Origin: Atherix ibis
Lineage: Eukaryota; Arthropoda; Insecta; Diptera; Athericidae
Direction of reading: 5' to 3'
Length of the DNA stretch: 64,000 nucleotides
NCBI GenBank assembly: GCA_958298945.1
Contig: OY282608.1
Location: 77,052,806-77,116,805, forward strand
The notes under the pieces are model-generated. The model searched no databases, was not told the DNA's origin, and saw nothing but the letters and a program-made list of their open reading frames with translations. Shown here one piece after another: positions 46,611-59,400 of the stretch; the first letter of the stretch is position 1, and each line of letters starts with the position of its first letter. Made by a program: the position numbers and the translations under genes.

Positions 46611-47600
46611 TTTGTTGGTTTGTTGGCTTGTTGGTTTGTTGGTTTGTTGGCTTGTTGGTTTGTTGGTTTGTTGGTTTGTTGGTTTGTTGGGTTTTTTGGT
46701 TTGTAGGTTTGTTGGTTTGTTGGTTTGTTGGTTTGTTGGTTTGTTGGTTTGTTGGTTTGTTGGTTTGTTGGTTTGTTGGTTTGTTGGTTTGTTGGTTTGA
46801 TGGTTTGTTGGTTTTTGGTTTGTAGGCTTGTTTGTTTGTTGGTTTGTTCGTTTGTTCGTTTGTTAGCTTGTTGATTTGTTGGTTTGTTGGTTTGTTGGTT
46901 TGTTTGTTTGTTGGTTTGATCGTTTGTTGGCTTGTTGGTTTGTATGCTTGTTGCCTTGTTGGCTTGTTGGCTTGTTGGCTTGTTGGTTTGTTGGTTTGTT
47001 GGTTTGTTGGTTTCTTGGTTTGTTGGCTTGTTGGTTTGTTGGCTTGTTGGTTTGTTGGCTTGTTGGCTTGTTGGCTTGTTGTTTTGTTGGTTTGTTTGTT
47101 TGTTGGTTTGTTCGTTTGTTGGCTTGTTGGTTTGTTGGCTTGTTGGCTTGTTGGCATGTTGGTTTGTTGATTTGTTGGTTTATTGGTTTGTTGGTTTGTT
47201 GGTTTGTTGGTTTGTTGGTTTGTTGGTTTGTTGGTTTGCTGGTTTGTTGGTTTGTTGGTTTGTTGGTTTGTTGATTTGTTGGTTTGTTGGTTTGTTGGTT
47301 TTTTGGTTTGTTGGCTTATTGGTTTGTTGGTTTGTTGGTTTGTTGGTTTGTTGGTTTGTTGGTTTCTTCGTTTGTTGGTTTTTTGGTTTCTTCGTTTGTT
47401 GGTTTTTTGGTTTGTTGGTTTGTTGTTTTGTTGGTTTGTTGGTTTGTTGGTTTGTTAGTTTTTTGGTTTGTTGGCTTGTTGGTTTGTTGGTTTGTTGGTT
47501 TGTTGGTTTGTTGGGTTCTTGGCTTGTTGGCAAGTTGGTTTGCTGGTTTGTTGGTTTGTTGGTTTGTTGGTTTGTTGGTTTGTTGGTTTGTTGGTTTGTT
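46610..47600 (+). repeat. Transition zone between left and right subfamilies
   Basis: This zone mixes features. A TTTGATGG-TTTTTGG-TTGTAGG module near 46,797-46,825 resembles the left TAATGG module but has GATGG in place of AATGG. Runs of GGCTTGTT and TTGCCTTG follow. Near 47,513 the GGGTTCTTGG form, typical of the right part, appears for the first time. Left-only markers such as GTCGGGTTAT and TTTGATTGTTGG are absent from here on. Confidence 0.7.
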
Positions 47601-49997
47601 GGTTTGTTGGTTTGTTGGTTTGTTGGTTTGTCGGTTTGTTAGTTGTTGGTTTGTTGGTTTGTTAGTTTGTTGGTTTTTTGGTTTGTTGGCTTATTGGTTT
47701 GTTGGTTTGTTGGTTTGTTGGCTTGTTGGTTTGTTGGTTTTTTGGTTTGTTTGTTTGTTGGTTTGTTTGTTTGTTGGTTTGTTCGTTTGTTGGCTTGTTG
47801 GTTTGTTGGCTTTTTGGCTTGTTGGCATGTTGGTTTGTTGGTTTGTTGGTTTGTTGGTTTTTTGGTTTGTTGGCTTGTTGGTTTGTTGGTTTGTTGGTTT
47901 GTTGGTTTGATGGTTTGTTGGTTTGTTGGTTTGTTTAATTGTTGGTTTGTTCGTTTGTTGGCTTGTTGGTTTATTGGTTTGTTGGCTTGTTGGTTTGTTG
48001 GTTTGTTGGTTTGTTGTTTTGTTGGTTTGCTTATTTGTTGGTTTGTTGGTTTTTTGGCTTGTTGGTTTGTTGGCTTGTTGGCTTGTTGGTCTGTTAGTTT
48101 CTTTGTTTGTTGGTTTGTTGGTTTGTCGGTTTATTTGTTTGTTGGTTTGTTGGTTTTTGTTGGTTTGTTGGTTTGTTTGTTTGTTGGTTTGTTGGTTTGT
48201 TAGTTTGTTGGTTGGTTGTTGTTTGTTGGTTTGTTGGTTTGTTGGTTTGTTGGCTGGTTGGTTTTTTGGTTTGTTGGTTTGTTGGTTTGTTCGTTTGTTG
48301 GTTTGTTGGTTTGTTCGTTTGTTGGTTTGTTGGTTTGTTAGTTTGTTGGTTTGTTGGTTTGTTGGTTTGTTTGTTTGTTGGTTTGTTGGTTTTTGGTTTG
48401 TAGGCTTGTTTGTTTGTTGGTTTGTTGGTTTGTTCGTTTGTTCATTAGTTGGTTTGTTGGTTGGTTGGTTTGTTGGTTTGTTGGTTTATTTGTTTGTTGG
48501 TTTGTTGATTTGTTGGTTTGTTGGTTTGTTTGTTTGTTGGTTTGTTGGTTTGTTGGTTTGTTGGTTTGTTGGTTTGTTGGTTTGTTGGTTTGTTGGTTTG
48601 TTTATTTGTTGCTTTGTTTGTTTGTTGGTTTGTTCGTTTGTTGGCTTATTGGTTTGTTGCCTTGTTGCCTTGTTGGCTTGTTGGTTTGTTGGTTTGTTGG
48701 TTTGTTGGCTTGTTGGCTTGTTGGTTTGTTGGCTTGTTGGTTTGTTGGCTTGTTGGTTTGTTGTTTTGTTGGTTTGTTTGTTTGTTGGCTTGTTCGTTTG
48801 TTGGCTTGTTGGTTTGATGGCTTGTTGGTTTGTTGGCATGTTGGTTTGTTGGTTTAATTATTTGTTGGTTTGTTGGTTTGTTGGTTTGTTGGTTTGTTGG
48901 TTTGTTGGTTTGTTGGTTTGTTGGTTTGTTGGTTTGTTGGTTTGTTGGTTTGTTGGTTTGTTGGTTTGTTGGTTTGTTGCTTTGTGTGGTTTGTTGGTTT
49001 TTTGGTTTTTTGGTTTTTTGCTTTATTGGCTTATTGGTTTGTTGGTTTGTTGGTTTGTTTAATGTTGGTTTCTTCGTTTGTTGGTTTTTTGGTTTGTTGG
49101 TTTGTTGGTTTGTTGGTTTTTTGGCTTGCTGGTTTGTTGGTTTGTTGGTTTGTTGGTTTGTTCGTTTGTTGGTTTGTTGGTTTGTTGGTTTGTTGGTTTG
49201 TTGGTTTGTTGGTTTGTTGGTTTGTTGGTTTGTTAGTTTGCTGGTTTGTTGGTTTGTTGGTTTGTTAGTTTGTTGGTTTTTTGGTATTTGGCTTGCTGGT
49301 TTGTTGGTTTGTTGGTTTGTTGCTTTGTTGGCTTGTTGGCTTGTTGGTTAGTTGGTTTGTTTTTTTGTTAGTTTGTTCGTTTGTTGGCTTGTTGGTTTGT
49401 TGGCTTGTTGGCTTGTTGGCATGTTGGTTTGTTGGTTTGTTGGTTTGTTGGTTTGTTGGTTTGTTGGTTTGTTGGTTTGTTGGTTTGTTGGTTTCTTGGT
49501 TTGCTGGTTTGTTGGTTTGTTGGTTTGTTGGTTTGTTGGTTTGTTGGTTTGTTGGTTTTTTGGTTTGTTGGCTTATTGGTTTGTTGGTTTGGTGGTTTGT
49601 TGGTTTGTTGGTTTGTTGGTTTGTTGGTTTCTTCGTTTGTTGGTTTTTTGGTTTCTTCGTTTGTTGGTTTTTTGGTTTGTTGGTTTGTTGGTTTGTTAGT
49701 TTGTTGGTTTGTTGGTTTGTTGGTTTTTTGGTTTGTTGGCTTGTTGGTTTGTTGGTTTGTTGGTTTGTTGGTTTGTTGGCAAGTTGGTTTGCTGGTTGGT
49801 TGGTTTGTTAGTTTGTTGGTTTGTTGGTTTGTTGGTTTGTTGGTTTGTTGGTTTGTTGGTTTGTTGATTTGTTGGTTTGTTGTTTTGTTGGTTGTTGGTT
49901 TGTTGGTTTGTTGGTTTGTTGGTTTTTTGGTTTGTTGGCTTATTGGTTTGTTGGTTTGTTGGTTTGTTGGTTTTTTGGTTTGTTGGTTTGTTGGTTT
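47600..49997 (+). repeat. First right-subfamily block
   Basis: This block contains the first TTTAATTGTTGG (near 47,934) and the first GTCGGTTTAT (48,125), which replace TTTGATTGTTGG and GTCGGGTTAT of the left part. A pure consensus tract lies at about 48,864-48,979. Unusual spots are TTTGTGTGGTTTG near 48,983, TTTAATGTTGG near 49,059 and GGTATTTGG near 49,283. The 49,352-49,760 part matches 51,987-52,400 at a spacing of about 2,635. Confidence 0.75.
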
Positions 49998-52900
49998 GTT
50001 TGTTTGTTGGTTTGTTCGTTTGTTGGCTTGTTGGTCTGTTGGCTTTTTGGCTTGTTGGCATGTTGGTTTGTTGGTTTGTTGGTTTGTTGGTTTTTTGGTT
50101 TGTTGGCTTGTTGGCTTGTTGGTTTGTTGGTTTGTTGGCTTGTTGGGTTGTTGGTTTGTTGGTTTGTTGGTTTGTTGGTTTGTTGGTTTGTTGGTTTGTT
50201 GGTTTGTTTAATTGTTGGTTTGTTCGTTTGTTAGCTTGTTGGTTGATTGGTTTGTTGGTTTGTTTGTTTGTTTGTTTGTTGTTTTGTTGGTTTGCTTGTT
50301 TGTTGGTTTGTTGGTTTGTTGGTTTTTTGGCTTGTTGGTTTGTTGGCTTGTTGGCTTGTTGGTCTGTTAGTTTGTTTGTTTGTTGGTTTGTTGGTTTGTC
50401 GGTTTATTTGTTTGTTGGTTTGTTGGTTTTTGTTGGTTTGTTGGTTTGTTTGTTTGTTGGTTTGTTGGTTTGTTAGTTTGTTGGTTTGTTGTTGTTTGTT
50501 GGTTTGTTGGTTTGTTGGTTTGTTGGCTTGTTGGTTTTTTGGTTTGTTGGTTTGTTGGTTTGTTCGTTTGTTGGTTTGTTGGTTTGTTGGTTTGATGGTT
50601 TGTTGGTTTGTTGGTTTGTTGGTTTGTTGGTTTGTTGGTTTGTTGGTTTGTTGGTTTGTTGGTTTGTTGGTTTGTTGGTTTGTTTGTTTGTTGGTTTGTT
50701 GGTTTTTGGTTTGTAGGCTTGTTTGTTTGTTGGTATGTTGGTTTGTTCGTTTGTTCATTAGTTGGTTTGTTGGTTTGTTGGTTTGTTGGTTGGTTGGTTT
50801 GTTGGTTTGTTGGTTTGTTGGTTTATTTGTTTGTTGGTTTGTTGATTTGTTGGTTTGTTGGTTTGTTTGTTTGTTGGTTTGTTGGTTTGTTGGTTTGTTG
50901 GTTTGTTGGTTTGTTTGTTTGTTGGTTTGTTTATTTGTTGGTTTGTTCGTTTGTTGGCTTGTTGGTTTGTTGGCTTGTTGCCTTGTTGGCTTGTTGGCTT
51001 GTTGGTTTGTTGGTTTGTTGGTTTGTTGGTTTGTTGGTTTGTTGGCTTGTTGGCTTGTTGGTTTGTTGGCTTGTTGGTTTGTTGGCTTGTTGGCTTGTTG
51101 TTTTGTTGGTTTGATTGTTTGTTGGCTTGTTTGTTCGTTGGCTTGTTGGTTTGATGGCTTGTTGGTTTGTTGGCATGTTGGTTTGTTGATATGTTGGTTT
51201 GTTGGTTTGTTGGTTTGTTGGTTTGTTGGTTTGTTGGTTTGTTATTTTGTTGGTTTGTTGTTGTTTGTTGGTTTGTTGGTTTGTTGGTTTGTTGGTTTGT
51301 TGGTTTGTTTGTTTGTTGGTTTGTTTGTTTGTTGGTTTGTTCGTTTGTTGGCTTGTTGGTTTGTTGGCTTGTTGCCTTGTTGGCTTGTTGGCTTGTTGGT
51401 TTGTTGGTTTGTTGGCTTGTTGGCTTGTTGTTTTGTTGGTTTGTTTGTTTGTTGGCTTGTTCGTTTGTTGGCTTGTTGGTTTGACGGCTTGTTGCTTTGT
51501 TGGCATGTTGGTTTGTTGGTTTAATGATTTGTTGGTTTGTTGGTTTGTTGGTTTGTTGGTTTGTTGGTTTGTTGGTTTGTTGGTTTGTTGGTTTGTTGGT
51601 TTGTTGCTTTGTTGGTTTGTTGGTTTGTTGGTTTTTTGGTTTTTTGCTTTATTGGCTTATTGGTTTGTTGGTTTGTTGGTTTGTTGGTTTGTTGGTTTCT
51701 TCGTTTGTTGGTTTTTTGGTTTGTTGGTTTGTTGGTTTGTTGGTTTGTTGGTTTTTTGGCTTGCTGGTTTGTTGGTTTGTTGGTTTGTTGGTTTGTTGGT
51801 TTGTTGGTTTGTTGGTTTGTTGGTTTGTTGGTTTGTTGGTTTGTTGGTTTGTTGGTTTGTTGGTTTGTTAGTTTGCTGGTTTGTTGGTTTGTTGGTTTGT
51901 TGGTTTGTTGGTTTTTTGGTTTTTGGCTTGCTGGTTTGTTGGTTTGTTGGTTTGTTGGTTTGTTGGCTTGTTGGCTTGTTGGTTAGTTGGTTTGTTTGTT
52001 TGTTAGTTTGTTCGTTTGTTGGCTTGTTGGTTTGTTGGCTTGTTGGCTTGTTGGCATGTTGGTTTGTTGGTTTGTTGGTTTGTTGGTTTGTTGGTTTGTT
52101 GGTTTGTTGGTTTGTTGGTTTGTTGGTTTCTTGGTTTGCTGGTTTGTTGGTTTGTTGGTTTGTTGGTTTGTTGGTTTGTTGGTTTGTTGGTTTTTTGGTT
52201 TGTTGGCTTATTGGTTTATTGGTTTGGTGGTTTGTTGGTTTGTTGGTTTGTTGGTTTCTTCGTTTGTTTGGTTTTTTGGTTTCTTCGTTTGTTGGTTTTT
52301 TGGTTTGTTGGTTTGTTGGTTTGTTAGTTTGTTGGTTTGTTGGTTTGTTGGTTTTTTGATTTGTTGGCTTGTTGCTTTGTTGGTTTGTTGGTTTGTTGGT
52401 TTGTTGGGTTCTTGGCTTGTTGGCAAGTTGGTTTGCTGGTTTGTTGGTTTGTTAGTTTGTTGGTTTGTTGGTTTGTTGGTTTGTTGGTTTGTTGGTTTGT
52501 TGGTTTGTTGATTTGTTGGTTTGTTGTATTGTTGGTTGTTGGTTTGTTGGTTTGTTGGTTTGTTGGTTTTTTGGTTTGTTGGCTTGTTGGCTTGTTGGTT
52601 TGTTGGTTTGTTGGCTTGTTGGGTTGTTGGTTTGTTGGTTTGTTGGTTTGTTGGTTTGTTGGTTTGTTGGTTTGTTGGTTTGTTTAATTGTTGGTTTGTT
52701 CGTTTGTTAGCTTGTTGGTTGATTGGTTTGTTGGTTTGTTTGTTTGTTTGTTTGTTGTTTTGTTGGTTTGCTTGTTTGTTGGTTTGTTGGTTTGTTGGTT
52801 TTTTGGCTTGTTGGTTTGTTGGCTTGTTGGCTTGTTGGTCTGTTAGTTTGTTTGTTTGTTGGTTTGTTGGTTTGTCGGTTTATTTGTTTGGTGGTTTGTT

Positions 52901-55900
52901 GGTTTTTGTTTGTTTGTTGGTTTGTTTGTTTGTTGGTTTGTTGGTTTGTTAGTTTGTTGGTTTGTTGTTGTTTGTTGGTTTGTTGGTTTGTTGGCTTGTT
53001 GGTTTTTTGGTTTGTTGGTTTGTTGGTTTGTTCGTTTGTTGGTTTGTTGGTTTGTTGGTTTGTTGGTTTGTTGTTTTGTTGGTTTGTAGGTTTGTTGGTT
53101 TGTTTGTTTGTTGGTTTGTTGGTTTTTTGTTTGTAGGCTTGTTTGTTTGTTGGTATGTTGGTTTGCTCGTTTGTTCATTAGTTGGTTTGTTGGTTTGTTG
53201 GTTTGTTGGTTTGTTGGTTTGTTGGTTTGTTGGTTTGTTGGTTGGTTGGTTTGTTGGTTTGTTGGTTTATTTGTTTGTTGGTTTGTTGATTTGTTGGTTT
53301 GTTGGTTTGTTTGTTTGTTGGTTTGTTGGTTTGTTGGTTTGTTGGTTTGTTGGTTTGTTTGTTTGTTGGTTTGTTTGTTTGTTGGTTTGTTCGTTTGTTG
53401 GCTTGTTGGTTTGTTGGCTTGTTGCCTTGTTGGTTTGTTGGCTTGTTGGTTTGTTGGTTTGTTGGTTTGTTGGTTTGTTGGTTTGTTGGCTTGTTGGCTT
53501 GTTGGTTTGTTGGCTTGTTGGTTTGTTGGCTTGTTGGCTTGTTGTTTTGTTGGTTTGTTTGTTTGTTGGCTTGTTTGTTTGTTGGCTTGTTGGTTTGATG
53601 GCTTGTTGGTTTGTTGGCATGTTGGTTTGTTGATTTGTTGGTTTGTTGGTTTGTTGGTTTGTTGGTTTGTTGGTTTGTTGGTTTGTTAGTTTGTTGGTTT
53701 GTTGTTGTTTGTTGGTTTGTTGGTTTGTTGGTTTGTTGGTTTGTTGGTTTGTTTGTTTGTTGGTTTGTTTGTTTGTTGGTTTGTTCGTTTGTTGGCTTGT
53801 TGGTTTGTTGGCTTGTTGCCTTGTTGGTTTGTTGGCTTGTTGGTTTGTTGGTTTGTTGGTTTGTTGGCTTGTTGGCTTGTTGGTTTGTTGGCTTGTTGGT
53901 TTGTTGGCTTGTTGGCTTGTTGTTTTGTTGGTTTGTTTGTTTGTTGGCGTGTTTGTTTGTTGGCTTGTTGGTTTGATGGCTTGTTGGTTTGTTGGCATGT
54001 TGGTTTGTTGGTTTGTTGATTTGTTGGTTTGTTGGTTTGTTGGTTTGTTGATTTGTTGGTTTGTTGGTTTGTTGGTTTGTTGGTTTGTTGGTTTGTTGGT
54101 TTGTTGGTTTGTTTGTTTGTTGGTTTGTTGGTTTTTGGTTTGTAGGCTTGTTTGTTTGTTGGTATGTTGGTTTGTTCGTTTGTTCATTAGTTGGTTTGTT
54201 GGTTTGTTGGTTTGTTGGTTTGTTGGTTGGTTGGTTTGTTGGTTTGTTGGTTTATTTGTTTGTTGGTTTGTTGATTTGTTGGTTTGTTTGTTTGTTGGTT
54301 TGTTCGTTTGTTGGCTTGTTGGTCTGTTGGCTTTTTGGCTTGTTGGCATGTTGGTTTGTTGGTTTGTTGGTTTGTTGGTTTTTTGGTTTGTTGGCTTGTT
54401 GGCTTGTTGGTTTGTTGGTTTGTTGGCTTGTTGGGTTGTTGGTTTGTTGGTTTGTTGGTTTGTTGGTTTGTTGGTTTGTTGGTTTGTTGGTTTGTTTAAT
54501 TGTTGGTTTGTTCGTTTGTTAGCTTGTTGGTTGATTGGTTTGTTGGTTTGTTTGTTTGTTTGTTTGTTGTTTTGTTGGTTTGCTTGTTTGTTGGTTTGTT
54601 GGTTTGTTGGTTTTTTGGCTTGTTGGTTTGTTGGCTTGTTGGCTTGTTGGTCTGTTAGTTTGTTTGTTTGTTGGTTTGTTGGTTTGTCGGTTTATTTGTT
54701 TGTTGGTTTGTTGGTTTTTGTTGGTTTGTTGGTTTGTTTGTTTGTTGGTTTGTTGGTTTGTTAGTTTGTTGGTTTGTTGTTGTTTGTTGGTTTGTTGGTT
54801 TGTTGGTTTGTTGGCTTGTTGGTTTTTTGGTTTGTTGGTTTGTTGGTTTGTTCGTTTGTTGGTTTGTTGGTTTGTTGGTTTGTTGGTTTGTTGGTTTGTT
54901 GGTTTGTTGGTTTGTTGGTTTGTTGGTTTGTTGGTTTGTTGGTTTGTTGGTTTGTTGGTTTGTTGGTTTGTTGGTTTGTTTGTTTGTTGGTTTGTTGGTT
55001 TTTGGTTTGTAGGCTTGTTTGTTTGTTGGTATGTTGGTTTGTTCGTTTGTTCATTAGTTGGTTTGTTGGTTTGTTGGTTTGTTGGTTGGTTGGTTTGTTG
55101 GTTTGTTGGTTTGTTGGTTTATTTGTTTGTTGGTTTGTTGATTTGTTGGTTTGTTGGTTTGTTTGTTTGTTGGTTTGTTGGTTTGTTGGTTTGTTGGTTT
55201 GTTGGTTTGTTTGTTTGTTGGTTTGTTTATTTGTTGGTTTGTTCGTTTGTTGGCTTGTTGGTTTGTTGGCTTGTTGCCTTGTTGGCTTGTTGGCTTGTTG
55301 GTTTGTTGGTTTGTTGGTTTGTTGGTTTGTTGGTTTGTTGGCTTGTTGGCTTGTTGGTTTGTTGGCTTGTTGGTTTGTTGGCTTGTTGGCTTGTTGTTTT
55401 GTTGGTTTGATTGTTTGTTGGCTTGTTTGTTCGTTGGCTTGTTGGTTTGATGGCTTGTTGGTTTGTTGGCATGTTGGTTTGTTGATTTGTTGGTTTGTTG
55501 GTTTGTTGGTTTGTTGGTTTGTTGGTTTGTTGGTTTGTTATTTTGTTGGTTTGTTGTTGTTTGTTGGTTTGTTGGTTTGTTGGTTTGTTGGTTTGTTGGT
55601 TTGTTTGTTTGTTGGTTTGTTTGTTTGTTGGTTTGTTCGTTTGTTGGCTTGTTGGTTTGTTGGCTTGTTGCCTTGTTGGCTTGTTGGCTTGTTGGTTTGT
55701 TGGTTTGTTGGCTTGTTGGCTTGTTGTTTTGTTGGTTTGTTTGTTTGTTGGCTTGTTCGTTTGTTGGCTTGTTGGTTTGACGGCTTGTTGCTTTGTTGGC
55801 ATGTTGGTTTGTTGGTTTAATGATTTGTTGGTTTGTTGGTTTGTTGGTTTGTTGGTTTGTTGGTTTGTTGGTTTGTTGGTTTGTTGGTTTGTTGGTTTGT

Positions 55901-57290
55901 TGCTTTGTTGGTTTGTTGGTTTGTTGGTTTTTTGGTTTTTTGCTTTATTGGCTTATTGGTTTGTTGGTTTGTTGGTTTGTTGGTTTGTTGGTTTCTTCGT
56001 TTGTTGGTTTTTTGGTTTGTTGGTTTGTTGGTTTGTTGGTTTGTTGGTTTTTTGGCTTGCTGGTTTGTTGGTTTGTTGGTTTGTTGGTTTGTTGGTTTGT
56101 TGGTTTGTTGGTTTGTTGGTTTGTTGGTTTGTTGGTTTGTTGGTTTGTTGGTTTGTTGGTTTGTTAGTTTGCTGGTTTGTTGGTTTGTTGGTTTGTTGGT
56201 TTGTTGGTTTTTTGGTTTTTGGCTTGCTGGTTTGTTGGTTTGTTGGTTTGTTGGTTTGTTGGCTTGTTGGCTTGTTGGTTAGTTGGTTTGTTTGTTTGTT
56301 AGTTTGTTCGTTTGTTGGCTTGTTGGTTTGTTGGCTTGTTGGCTTGTTGGCATGTTGGTTTGTTGGTTTGTTGGTTTGTTGGTTTGTTGGTTTGTTGGTT
56401 TGTTGGTTTGTTGGTTTGTTGGTTTCTTGGTTTGCTGGTTTGTTGGTTTGTTGGTTTGTTGGTTTGTTGGTTTGTTGGTTTGTTGGTTTTTTGGTTTGTT
56501 GGCTTATTGGTTTATTGGTTTGGTGGTTTGTTGGTTTGTTGGTTTGTTGGTTTCTTCGTTTGTTTGGTTTTTTGGTTTCTTCGTTTGTTGGTTTTTTGGT
56601 TTGTTGGTTTGTTGGTTTGTTAGTTTGTTGGTTTGTTGGTTTGTTGGTTTTTTGATTTGTTGGCTTGTTGCTTTGTTGGTTTGTTGGTTTGTTGGTTTGT
56701 TGGGTTCTTGGCTTGTTGGCAAGTTGGTTTGCTGGTTTGTTGGTTTGTTAGTTTGTTGGTTTGTTGGTTTGTTGGTTTGTTGGTTTGTTGGTTTGTTGGT
56801 TTGTTGATTTGTTGGTTTGTTGTATTGTTGGTTGTTGGTTTGTTGGTTTGTTGGTTTGTTGGTTTTTTGGTTTGTTGGCTTGTTGGCTTGTTGGTTTGTT
56901 GGTTTGTTGGCTTGTTGGGTTGTTGGTTTGTTGGTTTGTTGGTTTGTTGGTTTGTTGGTTTGTTGGTTTGTTGGTTTGTTTAATTGTTGGTTTGTTCGTT
57001 TGTTAGCTTGTTGGTTGATTGGTTTGTTGGTTTGTTTGTTTGTTTGTTTGTTGTTTTGTTGGTTTGCTTGTTTGTTGGTTTGTTGGTTTGTTGGTTTTTT
57101 GGCTTGTTGGTTTGTTGGCTTGTTGGCTTGTTGGTCTGTTAGTTTGTTTGTTTGTTGGTTTGTTGGTTTGTCGGTTTATTTGTTTGGTGGTTTGTTGGTT
57201 TTTGTTTGTTTGTTGGTTTGTTTGTTTGTTGGTTTGTTGGTTTGTTAGTTTGTTGGTTTGTTGTTGTTTGTTGGTTTGTTGGTTTGTTGG
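49997..57290 (+). repeat. Two copies of a block of about 3 kb, spaced 4.29 kb
   Basis: The variant order from about 49,997 to 52,990 recurs from about 54,285 to 57,286 at a spacing of 4,288, rising to 4,296 after one octamer is gained near 54,900. Matching points are TTTAATTGTTGG (50,209 and 54,493), GTCGGTTTAT (50,398 and 54,686), 51,199 and 55,495, 51,987 and 56,283, and GTATTGTTGG (52,527 and 56,823). The copies look almost identical. One difference is GTTGATATG near 51,187 against GTTGATTTG near 55,483. Confidence 0.88.
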
Positions 57291-59400
57291 TTTGTTGGCT
57301 TGTTGTTTTGTTGGTTTGTAGGTTTGTTGGTTTGTTCGTTTGTTGGCTTGTTGGTTTGTTGGCTTGTTGCCTTGTTGGCTTGTTGGCTTGTTGGTTTGTT
57401 GGTTTGTTGGTTTGTTGGTTTGTTGGTTTGTTGGCTTGTTGGCTTGTTGGTTTGTTGGATTGTTGGTTTGTTGGCTTGTTGGCTTGTTGTTTTGTTGGTT
57501 TGATTGTTTGTTGGCTTGTTTGTTCGTTGGCTTGTTGGTTTGATGGCTTGTTGGTTTGTTGGCATGTTGGTTTGTTGATTTGTTGGTTTGTTGGTTTGTT
57601 GGTTTGTTGGTTTGTTGGTTTGTTGGTTTGTTATTTTGTTGGTTTGTTGTTGTTTGTTGGTTTGTTGGTTTGTTGGTTTGTTGGTTTGTTGGTTTGTTTG
57701 TTTGTTGGTTTGTTTGTTTGTTGGTTTGTTCGTTTGTTGGCTTGTTGGTTTGTTGGCTTGTTGCCTTGTTGGCTTGTTGGCTTGTTGGTTTGTTGGTTTG
57801 TTGGCTTGTTGGCTTGTTGTTTTGTTGGTTTGTTTGTTTGTTGGCTTGTTCGTTTGTTGGCTTGTTGGTTTGACGGCTTGTTGCTTTGTTGGCATGTTGG
57901 TTTGTTGGTTTAATGATTTGTTGGTTTGTTGGTTTGTTGGTTTGTTGGTTTGTTGGTTTGTTGGTTTGTTGGTTTGTTGGTTTGTTGGTTTGTTGCTTTG
58001 TTGGTTTGTTGGTTTGTTGGTTTTTTGGTTTTTTGCTTTATTGGCTTATTGGTTTGTTGGTTTGTTGGTTTGTTGGTTTGTTGGTTTCTTCGTTTGTTGG
58101 TTTTTTGGTTTGTTGGTTTGTTGGTTTGTTGGTTTGTTGGTTTTTTGGCTTGCTGGTTTGTTGGTTTGTTGGTTTGTTGGTTTGTTGGTTTGTTGGTTTG
58201 TTGGTTTGTTGGTTTGTTGGTTTGTTGGTTTGTTGGTTTGTTGGTTTGTTGGTTTGTTAGTTTGCTGGTTTGTTGGTTTGTTGGTTTGTTGGTTTGTTGG
58301 TTTTTTGGTTTTTGGCTTGCTGGTTTGTTGGTTTGTTGGTTTGTTGGTTTGTTGGCTTGTTGGCTTGTTGGTTAGTTGGTTTGTTTGTTTGTTAGTTTGT
58401 TCGTTTGTTGGCTTGTTGGTTTGTTGGCTTGTTGGCTTGTTGGCATGTTGGTTTGTTGGTTTGTTGGTTTGTTGGTTTGTTGGTTTGTTGGTTTGTTGGT
58501 TTGTTGGTTTGTTGGTTTCTTGGTTTGCTGGTTTGTTGGTTTGTTGGTTTGTTGGTTTGTTGGTTTGTTGGTTTGTTGGTTTTTTGGTTTGTTGGCTTAT
58601 TGGTTTATTGGTTTGGTGGTTTGTTGGTTTGTTGGTTTGTTGGTTTCTTCGTTTGTTTGGTTTTTTGGTTTCTTCGTTTGTTGGTTTTTTGGTTTGTTGG
58701 TTTGTTGGTTTGTTAGTTTGTTGGTTTGTTGGTTTGTTGGTTTTTTGATTTGTTGGCTTGTTGCTTTGTTGGTTTGTTGGTTTGTTGGTTTGTTGGGTTC
58801 TTGGCTTGTTGGCAAGTTGGTTTGCTGGTTTGTTGGTTTGTTAGTTTGTTGGTTTGTTGGTTTGTTGGTTTGTTGGTTTGTTGGTTTGTTGGTTTGTTGA
58901 TTTGTTGGTTTGTTGTATTGTTGGTTGTTGGTTTGTTGGTTTGTTGGTTTGTTGGTTTTTTGGTTTGTTGGCTTGTTGGCTTGTTGGTTTGTTGGTTTGT
59001 TGGCTTGTTGGGTTGTTGGTTTGTTGGTTTGTTGGTTTGTTGGTTTGTTGGTTTGTTGGTTTGTTGGTTTGTTTAATTGTTGGTTTGTTCGTTTGTTAGC
59101 TTGTTGGTTGATTGGTTTGTTGGTTTGTTTGTTTGTTTGTTTGTTGTTTTGTTGGTTTGCTTGTTTGTTGGTTTGTTGGTTTGTTGGTTTTTTGGCTTGT
59201 TGGTTTGTTGGCTTGTTGGCTTGTTGGTCTGTTAGTTTGTTTGTTTGTTGGTTTGTTGGTTTGTCGGTTTATTTGTTTGGTGGTTTGTTGGTTTTTGTTT
59301 GTTTGTTGGTTTGTTTGTTTGTTGGTTTGTTGGTTTGTTAGTTTGTTGGTTTGTTGTTGTTTGTTGGTTTGTTGGTTTGTTGGTTTGTTGGCTTGTTGGT
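55247..59400 (+). repeat. Two copies of a 2,093-bp unit
   Basis: 55,247-57,300 repeats at 57,340-59,393 with a constant spacing of 2,093 bases, which is not a multiple of 8. Matching points are 55,495 and 57,588, 55,793 and 57,886, 56,283 and 58,376, and 57,152 and 59,245. A single-base difference is visible near 57,461, where GGATTG stands for GGCTTG. This unit is also the third copy of 51.2-53.0 kb (total spacing 6,389). Confidence 0.88.
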
